A DNA stretch of 64,000 nucleotides from Epibacterium sp. Ofav1-8 (GTDB taxonomy: Bacteria > Pseudomonadota > Alphaproteobacteria > Rhodobacterales > Rhodobacteraceae), in the NCBI RefSeq assembly GCF_022348185.1, contig NZ_JAKRFD010000013.1:62001-126000 (forward strand), given 5' to 3'. The stretch's first letter is position 1; every line of letters begins with the position of its first letter. The position numbers and the translations under genes were made by a program. The notes under the pieces were generated by a model. The model was given only the letters and a program-made list of their open reading frames with translations. It did no database searches and was not told where the DNA came from. Shown here in pieces: positions 18,252 to 27,370 of this stretch.

Positions 18252-20092
18252 CGGGCAATTTCCCCGCGTTTTTCCGTTGTCAGGACGGTTTCGGTAAAGG
18301 AGTTGATGCTGGCATAGCCACGAAAGAAGCGCTCCAGCACGGCCCCAAGGGCATAGATATTGGTACCTTCGAAATAGCTTTCGTCAAAGCCCAGCGACAC
18401 CTCGATGCCCCGCACAGCCGTCGACAGAACTTCGTCACTCATACGCCGGACGATCGGCCGGGTGGACACCGACAAGATACCTTCCAGCTGCTTTTCTGTA
18501 ACCCGATTGCCCAACGGCGCATAAAGCCCGATCAGTTCGCGCAGGGCGGCGGCCGAATGCCCGGTGTCACTTTCAGCAATCGACAGATAGTTGAGGCTCA
18601 GATGCGAGATCAATCGCCAGGCCGTGTCGCCCTGAGCAAGCGTCGGATGCGGACGGGTTGGCGATACCGGCAGGGAGATCTTCTTGACCGGCCCGCCATC
18701 CGGCAAATGAAAGACATCCTCGTTCCCTGTCGCCAGCAGCATCGGCAGGTCACGATTGGTACACAGGGCGGTCACCGCCAGCTGTTCCAATCCGGCGCTG
18801 TAAGGGGCTTGCGCCCTGTCAACCAATGTCAAATAGGCCTCGGACCCGAGGTAGGAAGATCGCACTCCACGCAGCCGCTCCTTCTCGGAACGCTGCCGCA
18901 TCTTGCGCTTCAGGGTATAATAGGCCGGATGCCCCTCCCCGGCGGCGGTCAGATCCGTGGCTGAATAGAACGGCCGAAACGTGACATCATCCTCGCCGTC
19001 ACCGCTGATGCCGGTCACCGATTTCAGCGCGTAAATTTCATAATCGAGCCCGGCGGTGCGGTTCGGGATCACGTGGTGCTCAGTGTCCTTGGACAGGACC
19101 CGCACCCGGTCGCACCGTTTCTCGAACAGATTCACCGCAGGAACAGCATGCGGTTCAAAGACATCGGGCATAATGATCTGCTCGATATTCTTCATGCCCT
19201 CGCGCAGCAGGATATACACATCCACATCCGCGCCCTTGGCCCGTTGAAGAGCCGGCTTCAACCCGGTCAACTCGACAAAGCGGAACCGTTCAGGAAGCGC
19301 AAAATACTCCTGCAACAGGCGATAGCCATCAAACACGCGGCGCGGCACCGGCAGCAGGGCTTCGTCCGGCGAGAACCCAGTTTGCCGGACTGCGCCCTGC
19401 CGCAATGGCATTTGCCAATCATCGCGTCGATCCGTGCTGCGCCCCACAAGCCCGGACACTTGCGTGCACAGCAGTTCGAGCAAAGGCCAGCTGTTGCCTG
19501 CGGCATTGGTCAGATAGAGGCTGAGATGATCCATATCCAATTCGCGGATCGGTTCACCATCCTTGCGGCGCAACCGCAGCCGAATGCCCGCGCGTGCATC
19601 ATAGCCCTGCGCGACCCCGGCGGCGACAAGTTCACCACGGCCGTCGATATACTGCGCTTCTGCAATTTCGATGGGCCAGAGTGTCAGATCCGCCGCGGTC
19701 CGAAACTCAACCGCAGTCTGGATACCGTCGGTCAAACCGGAGCGCATGGTTGTCCCACGCGACAGCTTGTATCCCGCCTTCACCGCAGAGTTGGAAATAT
19801 CCGGCTCCAGCCGCGCAATCATCATCGACGGGGTCGGGGCCAGGTAGTGTGGATAGATGATCTCCAGCAGGTTGGACGTGAAATTGGGGTATTGCAGCTG
19901 CAACTCCAATTGCACCCGGGCCGACAGGAAGGCAACGCCCTCCAGCAAACGCTCGACATAGGGGTCGAGCACCTCGACCCCTTCCATGCCGAGGCGCGAC
20001 GCGATCTTTGGATAGGCGGCCGCAAACTCTGCCCCCATGTCGCGCAGGTAATTCAGTTCCGTCTCGTAGTGCTCAAGTAACCGCGTATCCAC
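18215..20092 (-). CDS. tssF: T6SS baseplate protein TssF
   Basis: TssF (625 residues) is the large wedge protein of the T6SS baseplate and binds TssG, TssE and TssK. The N-terminal signature is clear (YETELNYLRDMGAEFAAAYP at about 9-28, then LLEGVAFLSARVQLEL) and the C-terminus ends with the usual NSFTETVL and GEIARWRP segments. Length is normal for the family. It begins 1 bp after the tssE stop and overlaps tssG. Confidence 0.96.
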   Translation of the reverse strand: MDTRLLEHYETELNYLRDMGAEFAAAYPKIASRLGMEGVEVLDPYVERLLEGVAFLSARVQLELQLQYPNFTSNLLEIIYPHYLAPTPSMMIARLEPDISNSAVKAGYKLSRGTTMRSGLTDGIQTAVEFRTAADLTLWPIEIAEAQYIDGRGELVAAGVAQGYDARAGIRLRLRRKDGEPIRELDMDHLSLYLTNAAGNSWPLLELLCTQVSGLVGRSTDRRDDWQMPLRQGAVRQTGFSPDEALLPVPRRVFDGYRLLQEYFALPERFRFVELTGLKPALQRAKGADVDVYILLREGMKNIEQIIMPDVFEPHAVPAVNLFEKRCDRVRVLSKDTEHHVIPNRTAGLDYEIYALKSVTGISGDGEDDVTFRPFYSATDLTAAGEGHPAYYTLKRKMRQRSEKERLRGVRSSYLGSEAYLTLVDRAQAPYSAGLEQLAVTALCTNRDLPMLLATGNEDVFHLPDGGPVKKISLPVSPTRPHPTLAQGDTAWRLISHLSLNYLSIAESDTGHSAAALRELIGLYAPLGNRVTEKQLEGILSVSTRPIVRRMSDEVLSTAVRGIEVSLGFDESYFEGTNIYALGAVLERFFRGYASINSFTETVLTTEKRGEIARWRPEKGLGRTL

Positions 20093-20093
20093 G

Positions 20094-20591
20094 TTAACCC
20101 CTCCGGTCCATGTGGACTTCGCCTGTTGTGAGATCGACCTTCGAACGCAGATAGAGTTCCAGCGGCATGGGTTGCGCCCACATGTCCGCCCGGATCTCCA
20201 AAGCTACGGTCATCTGTGTCGTGTCTTCTGCATCCACCAGCGTGACATCGACCGAGCCATCAATAATTCTGGGTTCATAGGCCTGGATCGCGCTGCGTAT
20301 GGAATCACGGATTTCCCGCATCTTTTCCTTAGCGGTGAACTCCCCCGTCACCTCATGCAGCCCGTAGTTCAGCACCGAACGTGACACCGACGGGAAACGC
20401 TCCTCGTCGATAAAATGGCCACCATTCTGTGTGTTCAACAGCCAGGACAAATCGCGCTGGATGATTTCCCGCAAGCGCACCACGTCAATGACCCGAGAGT
20501 CGCGGGTTTCCTTCCGCTCGCTGGGCGCATCATCTGTGAGCCGATCCAATAGGGACGGCTGCAAGCGCTCTGCGAGGGTCTTATCAGCCAT
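20094..20591 (-). CDS. tssE: T6SS baseplate protein TssE (gp25-like)
   Basis: TssE is the gp25-like protein that starts sheath polymerisation at the baseplate. 165 residues; it contains LLNTQNGGH (about 51-59), SVLNYGL and the acidic EPRI motif characteristic of gp25 proteins, with IRSAIQAYEPRI near 98-109. It overlaps impE by 8 bp and is followed after 1 bp by tssF, so the baseplate genes are one translationally coupled block. Confidence 0.95.
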   Translation of the reverse strand: MADKTLAERLQPSLLDRLTDDAPSERKETRDSRVIDVVRLREIIQRDLSWLLNTQNGGHFIDEERFPSVSRSVLNYGLHEVTGEFTAKEKMREIRDSIRSAIQAYEPRIIDGSVDVTLVDAEDTTQMTVALEIRADMWAQPMPLELYLRSKVDLTTGEVHMDRRG

Positions 20592-21393
20592 CGCCGGACG
20601 TGCTCCCGTCCATTTTCAGCAGACGCAGATCCATCAAGGCAACGTCATCCTGGTCTGTGGCAAGAACGCGTTGCCCAAGCCCGCCGAAGGACTCCGCGCC
20701 GAGATCAATCCAATCGGTCGACCGCGCAAGCGCCGTCAGCCCCCCCGCCTCGGCAGATCCCGGATACCGGGTCGGCACCAATACCGCCAAGGCCCCGCCA
20801 TCCTTGGGCGTCAAGGTTCCGGCCATCCAGACCGCATCGCGCAAATCCGCAGGCTCTTCCAGCTCCAGCGTGTCGATCTTGGAAAACGGCATCCAGAAGT
20901 AGCGTCCGTTGACGATCACCTCCAGCACCGGCCCCAAGCGCATATCGGCATCCGCAATCCAGTCGAACCGCTTTTCGTTTAACGTGCCACCTATTGCAGG
21001 GGCCGCATCAAAGGCTTTGGCACGTGTCTCTGCCGCTTGTTCGGGCTTCCCCGCCGCGAGGGCTTTTTGCGCCTGGATCAGCAAGGCGAGCCATTCCTCC
21101 GGCTCACCGAAGATCAGCGGTTCCTTCTCTCCCTTGAAGACCTTATCGCGGTAGACCTCGCAGATGATTGCCTCGCGATAGGCCTGCGCCATGGTGGTCG
21201 CTGCACTGTCCATATCGGCTGACAGCTTCAGCTGGGTGACGGCACGCTTCCAGTCCCCAAGCACGCAAAGAAGCTGGAACAGGAAGATGCGCAGCTTGGC
21301 GTTGGAAGGATCCTTGCGGACCTCATCCTGCAATGCGGCCAGAGCCGCCGCCGGGTCACCCGCCTTTAGATGCTCTTGTGCTGTCATGGACAC
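20584..21393 (-). CDS. tagJ: T6SS accessory protein ImpE/TagJ (SciE family)
   Basis: This 269-residue cytoplasmic protein begins with a TPR-like helical region (LKAGDPAAALAALQDEVRKD) and carries the ImpE core further on (RFDWIADADMRLGP, then YFWMPFSKI). TagJ/ImpE proteins bind TssB and help ClpV recognise or cycle the sheath in several T6SS types. The start could also be the ATG two codons later. It sits between hcp, from which it is separated by a stem-loop, and tssE, which it overlaps by 8 bp. Confidence 0.9.
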   Translation of the reverse strand: MSMTAQEHLKAGDPAAALAALQDEVRKDPSNAKLRIFLFQLLCVLGDWKRAVTQLKLSADMDSAATTMAQAYREAIICEVYRDKVFKGEKEPLIFGEPEEWLALLIQAQKALAAGKPEQAAETRAKAFDAAPAIGGTLNEKRFDWIADADMRLGPVLEVIVNGRYFWMPFSKIDTLELEEPADLRDAVWMAGTLTPKDGGALAVLVPTRYPGSAEAGGLTALARSTDWIDLGAESFGGLGQRVLATDQDDVALMDLRLLKMDGSTSGDG

Positions 21394-21436
21394 GAAGCGC
21401 TTCCCCCTGAAATTCTATAAGAAATCTATTACAGTC

Positions 21437-21464
21437 AGTCCCGGGCACTTCAGCGCCCGGGACT
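21437..21464 (-). terminator. Stem-loop between hcp and tagJ, possible attenuator
   Basis: A 10-bp perfect stem built on GTCCCGGGC and its complement, with an 8-base loop, lies about 25 bp downstream of the hcp stop. No T-run follows it in the direction of hcp transcription, so a full intrinsic terminator is not shown. It could partly end transcripts or protect the hcp 3' end, which would fit the high Hcp need. Confidence 0.45.
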
Positions 21465-21488
21465 TTGATAACACGCAAGGTGCGGGAA

Positions 21489-21989
21489 TTATTCGACCTG
21501 GCCGGTCTGAACGTTCCACTTGAAGGTGTTTTCGGTCTTGAGCTTCGCGGTCTTCTGGTCGGTGGACTTGTACTCATGCTCGATCGCGGCATAGGCCATG
21601 GTCCAGGTCTCTTCCGGGATGCCATCCTCGGAGCCGGAGATCGAATAGCTGTCGATCACCACGTCCTTGAGGGTCCAGATCGAGTAGGCTTCGAGACCGG
21701 CGGAGGCGCTTTCGCCCGAACGGCACATATGCAGCTTGATTTCCGGACGCACGGTGCCGTTGGCCACGGAGGTCGCCAGCTTGTTGGAGGCGATCCCCAT
21801 CTGCGAGGTGACTTCGATCTTGCCGAAGTTAGAGTTCGCGTGACCACGCTGGGTGGAGCCAAGGTCGGACATTTCGACGGCGCGCTCGACATTCCAGCTC
21901 AGCGACTGGATCACGATCCACTTGTCGTGGCCCTTCTCGGTCGCGTCGCCGGGGATGTCGGAGATATTAACGAACATGTTCGCAGCCAT
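21489..21989 (-). CDS. hcp: T6SS inner-tube protein Hcp (TssD)
   Basis: Hcp hexamers stack to form the expelled T6SS tube. 166 residues, normal length, with the expected FVNISDIPGDAT N-terminus, the WNVERAV segment and the C-terminal FKWNVQTGQVE. No extra C-terminal domain is present, so it is a plain tube subunit. It is preceded by tssC (75-bp gap) and followed by a stem-loop before tagJ. Confidence 0.97.
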   Translation of the reverse strand: MAANMFVNISDIPGDATEKGHDKWIVIQSLSWNVERAVEMSDLGSTQRGHANSNFGKIEVTSQMGIASNKLATSVANGTVRPEIKLHMCRSGESASAGLEAYSIWTLKDVVIDSYSISGSEDGIPEETWTMAYAAIEHEYKSTDQKTAKLKTENTFKWNVQTGQVE

Positions 21990-22064
21990 TGTTCATTCCT
22001 TTCAGATCAGATGTTTTCGAGTTCGAAGTTATTTTCGAGTGACGTTGAAATCGGAGTTCTAAAA

Positions 22065-23561
22065 TCAGCCACCCTTTTCGGACGGCAGTTTGGAAACCAG
22101 TCTCAAAGATACTGACAGGCCTTCCAGTTGGTAGTGAGGACGCAGGAAAAACTTCGAGCTGTAATAGCCCGGGTTGCCTTCGACCTCTTCGACAACCACT
22201 TCGGCCGAAGCAAGCGGCTTGCGCGCCTTCTCCGACTCCGAGGAGATGTCGGCATTGAAATCAACGTAATTGTTGATCCAATCCTGTAGCCAGGACTCCA
22301 TGTCCTGACGGCTCTTGAAAGAGCCAACCTTGTCGCGAACCATGCACTTCAGATAATGCGCAAAGCGGCAGGTTGCGAAAAGATACGGCAGACGCGCCCC
22401 GAGGTTCGCGTTGGCGGTGGCATCGGGGTCGTCGTATTCGGCGGGCTTGTGCAGGGACTGCGCGCCGATGAAGGTCGCCACATCGGTGTTCTTGCGGTGG
22501 ATCAGCGGCATCATGCCGTTCTTGGCCAGTTCCGCTTCGCGGCGGTCATCGATCGCGATTTCGGTCGGGCATTTCTGGTCCACGCCACCATCGGTGGTCG
22601 GGAAGGTGTGCGAGGGCAGCCCTTCGAGCGTGCCGCCGCTTTCAACGCCGCGGATGCGCGAACACCAGCCATAGCTCTTGAACGAACGGGTGATGTTGGT
22701 CGCCATGCCGTAAGCGGCATTGACCCAGCCGTATTTGTTGCTGTCGGCGCCCTCGGTGTCTTCTTCAAAGGCAAATTCTTCCACCGGATCTGTCTGAGAG
22801 CCATAAGGCAGACGTCCAAGGAACCGCGGCATCGCGAGACCGACATATTTGGCATCCTCGCTGTCGCGCAAGCTCCGCCAGGCCGCATATTCCGGGGTCT
22901 GGAAGATCTTGGTCAGATCGCGCGGATTGGACAGTTCCGACCAGCTGTCCATCTGGAACAGCGTCGGCTTGGCCCCGGTGATCAGCGGCGCATGGGCGGC
23001 CGCAGCGATCTTGGACATCTCACCCAGAAGCTCGATATCGACGGGCGAATGATCGAAGTGGAAATCCGCCACCAGGCTGCCATAGGGCTCACCCCCCAAC
23101 TGGCTGAATTCCTCGGTGTAGATCTTCTTGAAGATCGGCGACTGGTCCCAGGCGGTGCCCTTGAACTTTTTCAGGGTCTTGGAGAGCTCTTTCTTGGAGA
23201 CCGGCATCACCCGGATCTTCAGCATCTCGTCGGTCTCGGTGTTGTTCACCAGATAGTGCAGACCGCGCCAGGCGCTTTCAAGCTGCTGGAACTCTTCGTT
23301 GTGCAGGATCAGGTTGACCTGCTCGGTGAGCTTTTTGTCAATCTCGGCCACGATGCTCTCGATCGAGCGGAGCGCATCGTCGGACACCAGGTTGGTGTTG
23401 GCCAGTGCCTGTTCGGCCAGCGTCTTGACCGCGGATTCCACGGCGGTCTTGGCCTGGTCGGATTTCGGCCGGAACTCCTTTTGCAGGAGGCTGGCGAATT
23501 CGCTGGAACCAAAGGCGGAAGCGCCCTCGGCGGCTTCTGTCTGAAGATCTTGTTCAGCCAT
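22065..23561 (-). CDS. tssC: T6SS contractile sheath large subunit TssC
   Basis: TssC (498 residues) pairs with TssB to build the contractile sheath. The family landmarks are present: LNLVLHN-type segment (NLILHNEEFQQLESAWRGL), FEEDTEGADSNKYGWVNAAY-like region near 270 and the C-terminal HYLKCMVRDKVGSF. It is full length and lies 19 bp after tssB. A second TssC-like domain is encoded in the fusion gene at 9330-13382. Confidence 0.97.
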   Translation of the reverse strand: MAEQDLQTEAAEGASAFGSSEFASLLQKEFRPKSDQAKTAVESAVKTLAEQALANTNLVSDDALRSIESIVAEIDKKLTEQVNLILHNEEFQQLESAWRGLHYLVNNTETDEMLKIRVMPVSKKELSKTLKKFKGTAWDQSPIFKKIYTEEFSQLGGEPYGSLVADFHFDHSPVDIELLGEMSKIAAAAHAPLITGAKPTLFQMDSWSELSNPRDLTKIFQTPEYAAWRSLRDSEDAKYVGLAMPRFLGRLPYGSQTDPVEEFAFEEDTEGADSNKYGWVNAAYGMATNITRSFKSYGWCSRIRGVESGGTLEGLPSHTFPTTDGGVDQKCPTEIAIDDRREAELAKNGMMPLIHRKNTDVATFIGAQSLHKPAEYDDPDATANANLGARLPYLFATCRFAHYLKCMVRDKVGSFKSRQDMESWLQDWINNYVDFNADISSESEKARKPLASAEVVVEEVEGNPGYYSSKFFLRPHYQLEGLSVSLRLVSKLPSEKGG

Positions 23562-23580
23562 ATCTGTCCCTCCCTAAAAT

Positions 23581-24096
23581 TTATTCGCCAGCGTCGTCAG
23601 CGCCACCGGGGGCGGGCTGCGCGGCCAAAGTCTTCAACAGCGACGGGTCCTGAATGATCTTGGAAATCAGATCCTCGGCCCCGGTCTTACCATCCATATA
23701 TGTCATAAGATTGGAAAGCTGGGTGCGCGCTTCAAGGAGTTCGCGCAAAGGTTCTACTTTTGCAGCGATTGCGGCCGGCTTGAAATCATCCATGCTCTCG
23801 AAGGTGATGTCGACCGCCAGGTTGCCTTCGCCCGTCAGGGTGTTGGGCACCGTGAAGGCCGCACGGGGCGCCATCGACTTCATGCGATCGTCGAAATTGT
23901 CCACGTCGATTTCGAGGAACTTGCGATCCGCAATTGCCGGCTGTTCGACCTCCGACTTCCCGACCAGATCGCTCATCACACCCATTACGAATGGCAGCTG
24001 AACCTTCTTTTCGGCGCCGTAGAGCTCGACGTCATATTCAATCTGAACGCGCGGCGCACGATTGCGCGCGATGAACTTCTGGGAACTGTCTGCCAT
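23581..24096 (-). CDS. tssB: T6SS contractile sheath small subunit TssB
   Basis: TssB (171 residues, normal length) interlocks with TssC to make the sheath and exposes the ClpV-binding helix. Landmarks are QKFIARNRAPRVQIEYDVE, KKVQLPFVMGVM and DNFDDRMKSMAPR. It is nearly the same as the first 160 residues of the fusion protein at 9330-13382, pointing to a fairly recent duplication. It follows tssA after 77 bp. Confidence 0.97.
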   Translation of the reverse strand: MADSSQKFIARNRAPRVQIEYDVELYGAEKKVQLPFVMGVMSDLVGKSEVEQPAIADRKFLEIDVDNFDDRMKSMAPRAAFTVPNTLTGEGNLAVDITFESMDDFKPAAIAAKVEPLRELLEARTQLSNLMTYMDGKTGAEDLISKIIQDPSLLKTLAAQPAPGGADDAGE

Positions 24097-24173
24097 CTAG
24101 GCCTCCTCGATCGTCACTTCTTGTACGGCGCTGGAAAAAGGTTCCGTCGCGCCAATTCGGAAATGGGTTTCTA

Positions 24174-25229
24174 TCAATCGTCTTCGTCTTCGATGCCGCC
24201 AACCAGATGAACATTCTCCAAACCGCGTGGCGCCATATCATTTATAATGGTCAGGAAATCGGCCCCCACCAGGCGCTTGGCACGCTCCAGAAGTAGCGGC
24301 AGTGGGCTCGAGGGTTCCTCGCGCTTGTAATAGGCGATGATCCGGTCGATCGTGTTTGCCACATCGGTCGGCGAATTGATCGCGCCGGGCGCACCACCAC
24401 CAACGGGGCGTGATGGGGCCGCAACGACATCCGCGCCGTCCGTCTCATCTTCCGTCGGGGTCGTCTGTTCCGTTTCTCCCATGCTACCATAAGATCGCAT
24501 CTTTTGCGTCATCTGCCTCAAGAGCTTCAGGAGCGGGTCCAACTCTGGCCCCTGCCCCGGCGTCTGCTCATCGAAAACAGCCGAGATCGCCCGAATATTC
24601 GCTTCGATCGTCTCGATTGCGGAAAAACGCGCATTGAGGACATCGTCATCCGAATCCTGGAAGGCCGCACTGATCGTCGCCGTATCCGGGATGTGATCCA
24701 TATGTGCCGGCGCCGCGATGAGGCCTTCCGCGATTTCGATATCCCGCATCGAGAACCGCCCAAAGCCCCGGCTCTCGGTCAACGCTGCCCGGCGCAGCGA
24801 GCGGTAGACCGGCGACGGCCCGCCCATGCCATCAGGTTGCCCGCAGATGTCCTGCACCGCATTCACCCGCATGGTGGGGTCGCCATCGTCCTCATCCAGC
24901 ATCGGGTGGCAGGTGTCCCAGAACTCTTCGAGCATCCCCCGCATCAGGGTGGTGACATCGGCAAAGCCTTGCACCCCTTCTGATTGAAGAATTGCGTCAG
25001 AAAGGAAAACAGCTGCACGCAGGTCGTGGGCCCGCTCCAGAACGGCCAAAGCCTTGTTCTGAACTTCTCGATAGTCGGGGTCGGTCGCCGGCGTGACCTG
25101 ATCACCAATAACCGTTTCTTCACCCGGTTGGGCCGCAAGTTCCATTTCCGTAAAGTCCGGATCATACTCCGGATCGGATCCGCTGGGGGCATCATCCCCC
25201 TTGGATTGCAACAGGATGCTCACATCCAT
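24174..25229 (-). CDS. tssA: T6SS protein TssA (ImpA N-terminal family)
   Basis: TssA primes or caps tail-tube and sheath assembly. 351 residues; the ImpA-type N-terminal domain is seen in the segment with DLRAAVFLSDAILQSEGVQG and FWDTCHPMLDEDDGDP (about 70-125). The C-terminus is short, suggesting the class of TssA with a simple oligomerising end. It is the first gene of the minus-strand T6SS operon; its promoter should lie in the 170-bp divergent gap to 25400. Confidence 0.9.
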   Translation of the reverse strand: MDVSILLQSKGDDAPSGSDPEYDPDFTEMELAAQPGEETVIGDQVTPATDPDYREVQNKALAVLERAHDLRAAVFLSDAILQSEGVQGFADVTTLMRGMLEEFWDTCHPMLDEDDGDPTMRVNAVQDICGQPDGMGGPSPVYRSLRRAALTESRGFGRFSMRDIEIAEGLIAAPAHMDHIPDTATISAAFQDSDDDVLNARFSAIETIEANIRAISAVFDEQTPGQGPELDPLLKLLRQMTQKMRSYGSMGETEQTTPTEDETDGADVVAAPSRPVGGGAPGAINSPTDVANTIDRIIAYYKREEPSSPLPLLLERAKRLVGADFLTIINDMAPRGLENVHLVGGIEDEDD

Positions 25230-25399
25230 TTTGCACTAACCCCCGTCAGCAAAGCGCTTTTTTGTTCTGTCGGAATTGTGAAGCATTCCCACGCCTGCCG
25301 CAACGGATAATACCGCGCAACAAAACAATAACTTGACGCAAAGTGAGCCTTGCCGAATGCTCAATGTCAATTGTTTTGAAAGGTTCAGGAGGGTCAGCC
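25230..25399. promoter_or_regulatory. Divergent promoter region of the T6SS locus
   Basis: This 170-bp gap separates tssA (minus) from the rightward genes. It is AT-richer than its surroundings. On the plus strand TTGACG at 25333-25338 with AATGCT 17 bp further on is a weak sigma-70-like candidate. An AGGAGG-type ribosome site at 25386-25393 serves the gene starting at 25400. I see no clear activator site. Confidence 0.4.
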
Positions 25400-26245
25400 A
25401 TGCAACCGACGCGTATCGAGGGCGGCGATATGAGGACCCTGGTGCGCGAGGGCGCCAAGCGGCGCACGAGTTTCGCCTTTTGCCTGGATGGCAAGAATGA
25501 TCCGCTGTTGCTAATCCAGCCAGGCAGCAAACCCGAGAAGCTCCGGCCGCTGCTAAAGAAGGAAGGCGGTGGACCACCAATGACTTGGGGGACATTCGTC
25601 GTCCGCTCGGACGAGATGGAAATGATCTGTGAGCAGGCCCCTGCGAAGGCGGTCACAAACCTGAAACGGTTCCTGCGCGCCAATAAACCCAAAGTGAATG
25701 TGCTGTTTCGCGATGACGGTGGCAATCTGCTGGATAGCCTCAAACCGGAAAAGAGCAAAAATGACGCTGATGTAACGGCACTTGACGATGTGGACACCCC
25801 GGGAATCGACCCCAAGCTGGTCAAACCGCTGCTGGCACGCGCAAAGCGAATCAAACCAAGAATCGTTCAGGCCCCCGGTCCGCTTGAACGCAAACTGAAG
25901 CGCGGGCTGTCCAAAGCGCTCAGCCTGATCAACGCAGGCAAGCTGGAAGACGCGCAAACGCTGATCACCATGATCGAACAGGCGGTTGCCCGCATCGGTG
26001 CGGATCGCGAAGATGCCGACAGCAGCATGAAACGCGCCGACCGCGAACGTCAAACCCGACCGCTTGGCGCGGACCTGAAGCGTGCGAAGAAGTTGCGCAC
26101 CTCGATGGGGCAGGTTGCCGGCGGCAAGCGGGAAAAGCTGGATCGAGCGCTCCGCGTTGCCGCCCGGCTCCTGAAGCAGCGGGATCATGACAAGGCGCGG
26201 GAGGTCATGGACCGTATCGAAGCCGCGCTCAGTGCCGCGATCTGA
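25400..26245 (+). CDS. Unrecognised 281-residue cytoplasmic protein, divergent from tssA
   Basis: I do not recognise this protein. It has no signal peptide or membrane helix. An N-terminal domain of about 110 residues (TSFAFCLDGKNDPLLLIQP, then WGTFVVRSDEMEM) is joined by an acidic linker to a very basic, helical C-terminal half with a repeated pattern (LKRGLSKALSLINAGKLEDAQ and LDRALRVAARLLKQRDHDKAR), which looks like two related helical hairpins. The start at 25400 is set by a CAGGAGGG ribosome site. It is divergent from tssA and heads a rightward gene set, so a T6SS-linked role is likely but only inferred. Confidence 0.75.
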   Translation: MQPTRIEGGDMRTLVREGAKRRTSFAFCLDGKNDPLLLIQPGSKPEKLRPLLKKEGGGPPMTWGTFVVRSDEMEMICEQAPAKAVTNLKRFLRANKPKVNVLFRDDGGNLLDSLKPEKSKNDADVTALDDVDTPGIDPKLVKPLLARAKRIKPRIVQAPGPLERKLKRGLSKALSLINAGKLEDAQTLITMIEQAVARIGADREDADSSMKRADRERQTRPLGADLKRAKKLRTSMGQVAGGKREKLDRALRVAARLLKQRDHDKAREVMDRIEAALSAAI

Positions 26246-26297
26246 ACCACCTGCCCTCCCCTTCTGAAAACGCCCAATCCAACGTCGGAGATCCAGA

Positions 26298-26720
26298 ATG
26301 CGAAGCCCTCTTCCTGCCCTCCTCGTCGCTATCTCGATTGCGCTTTCGGGACCGGCGCTTGCCGACAGCGGCCGGCTCCTGGTCGAGCTCAACAAGACCG
26401 AGAGCATCGACGGCGGCGGTTGCCGTGCCTTTTTCTTGTTCCGCAATGAAACAGGAAAGAGCTTTGCAGGCTTTGAGATGTCCCTGGCTGTCCTGGACGC
26501 ACGCGGGGTCATTGATCGGTTGCTTTCCATCGACGCTGCGCCATTGCCCGTGGCGCGCACCACGCTCAAGCTGTTCGAAATTCCGGACCTGAGTTGCACC
26601 GACATCTCCGAGGTGCTGCTCCATGACATGACCGCCTGCCAGCCTCAAAACGAGGAGGAGATGGATTGTTTCACGATCCTGGATCTGGCCTCCCGCTCAG
26701 ACACGCGTTTGGTGAAATAG
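26298..26720 (+). CDS. Small secreted protein with four cysteines, function unknown
   Basis: 140 residues. A clear Sec signal peptide (about 1-22, ending in GPALA-DS) is followed by a compact domain with four cysteines (GGCRAF, LSCTDI, TACQPQ, MDCFTI), enough for two disulfides in the periplasm. No family recognised. It is 2 bp upstream of the ExbB-like gene and so belongs to the motor operon; a periplasmic partner of that motor is a reasonable guess. Confidence 0.75.
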   Translation: MRSPLPALLVAISIALSGPALADSGRLLVELNKTESIDGGGCRAFFLFRNETGKSFAGFEMSLAVLDARGVIDRLLSIDAAPLPVARTTLKLFEIPDLSCTDISEVLLHDMTACQPQNEEEMDCFTILDLASRSDTRLVK

Positions 26721-26722
26721 AT

Positions 26723-27370
26723 ATGGAGCGCCTGCTGGAAAACGTCGGCACCGGCGCACCAATCCTGTTGGTTCTCGCCATACTGTCTTTGCTGTCACTG
26801 ACCATCATCATCGCCAAGGGTATCGAATTGCGCTCGGTCCTCTCGGGGGAGGACAAGCGGCGCGACGCGATCTCGCGCTGGCGCAAGAACGAGAAGCCCG
26901 ATGCGCTCCGAATGATCGGAACTCAAACGCCGGCAGATCGCGTTCTGAACTTTGCGATGTCAGGTACCCTGGAGCGCCTGCGTCCTGCCCTGCTGCAATC
27001 GGAGCTTGAGCGCAGAGGCAGCGCCGAGCTTTTGACCCTCGCACACCGTCTCAGGATACTGGAGATTACCGCCATGATCTCCCCCCTGCTTGGGTTACTC
27101 GGCACCGTGCTGGGAATGATCCAGAGTTTCCAGGAACTTGAACTCGCAGAGGGCGCAGCCAATGCAGCGCTTCTTGCTGGGGGTATATGGCAGGCGTTGC
27201 TGACCACCGCCGCCGGTCTTCTGGTGGCGATCCCCGCCGCCATCGCAGCGGGTTTGTACTCCGCACGCATTGAACGGGTCGCCCAGAGCATCGAGCGCAG
27301 CATCGGTCAGTTTCTACTCGCCGAAGAGGCCACCCAGCCCGCAGGAGACGCCACACGCGAAGCCCCATGA
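26723..27370 (+). CDS. MotA/TolQ/ExbB-type proton-channel protein
   Basis: This inner-membrane protein of about 215 residues forms the pentameric stator of Ton/Tol-type motors. It has a first membrane helix at about 10-32, a cytoplasmic region, and two C-terminal helices with the conserved MISPLLGLLGTVLGMI and WQALLTTAAGLLVAIPA segments that line the proton path. The start at 26723 is chosen over an upstream in-frame ATG because the membrane domain begins here. It overlaps the first ExbD gene as ATGA. Confidence 0.9.
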   Translation: MERLLENVGTGAPILLVLAILSLLSLTIIIAKGIELRSVLSGEDKRRDAISRWRKNEKPDALRMIGTQTPADRVLNFAMSGTLERLRPALLQSELERRGSAELLTLAHRLRILEITAMISPLLGLLGTVLGMIQSFQELELAEGAANAALLAGGIWQALLTTAAGLLVAIPAAIAAGLYSARIERVAQSIERSIGQFLLAEEATQPAGDATREAP

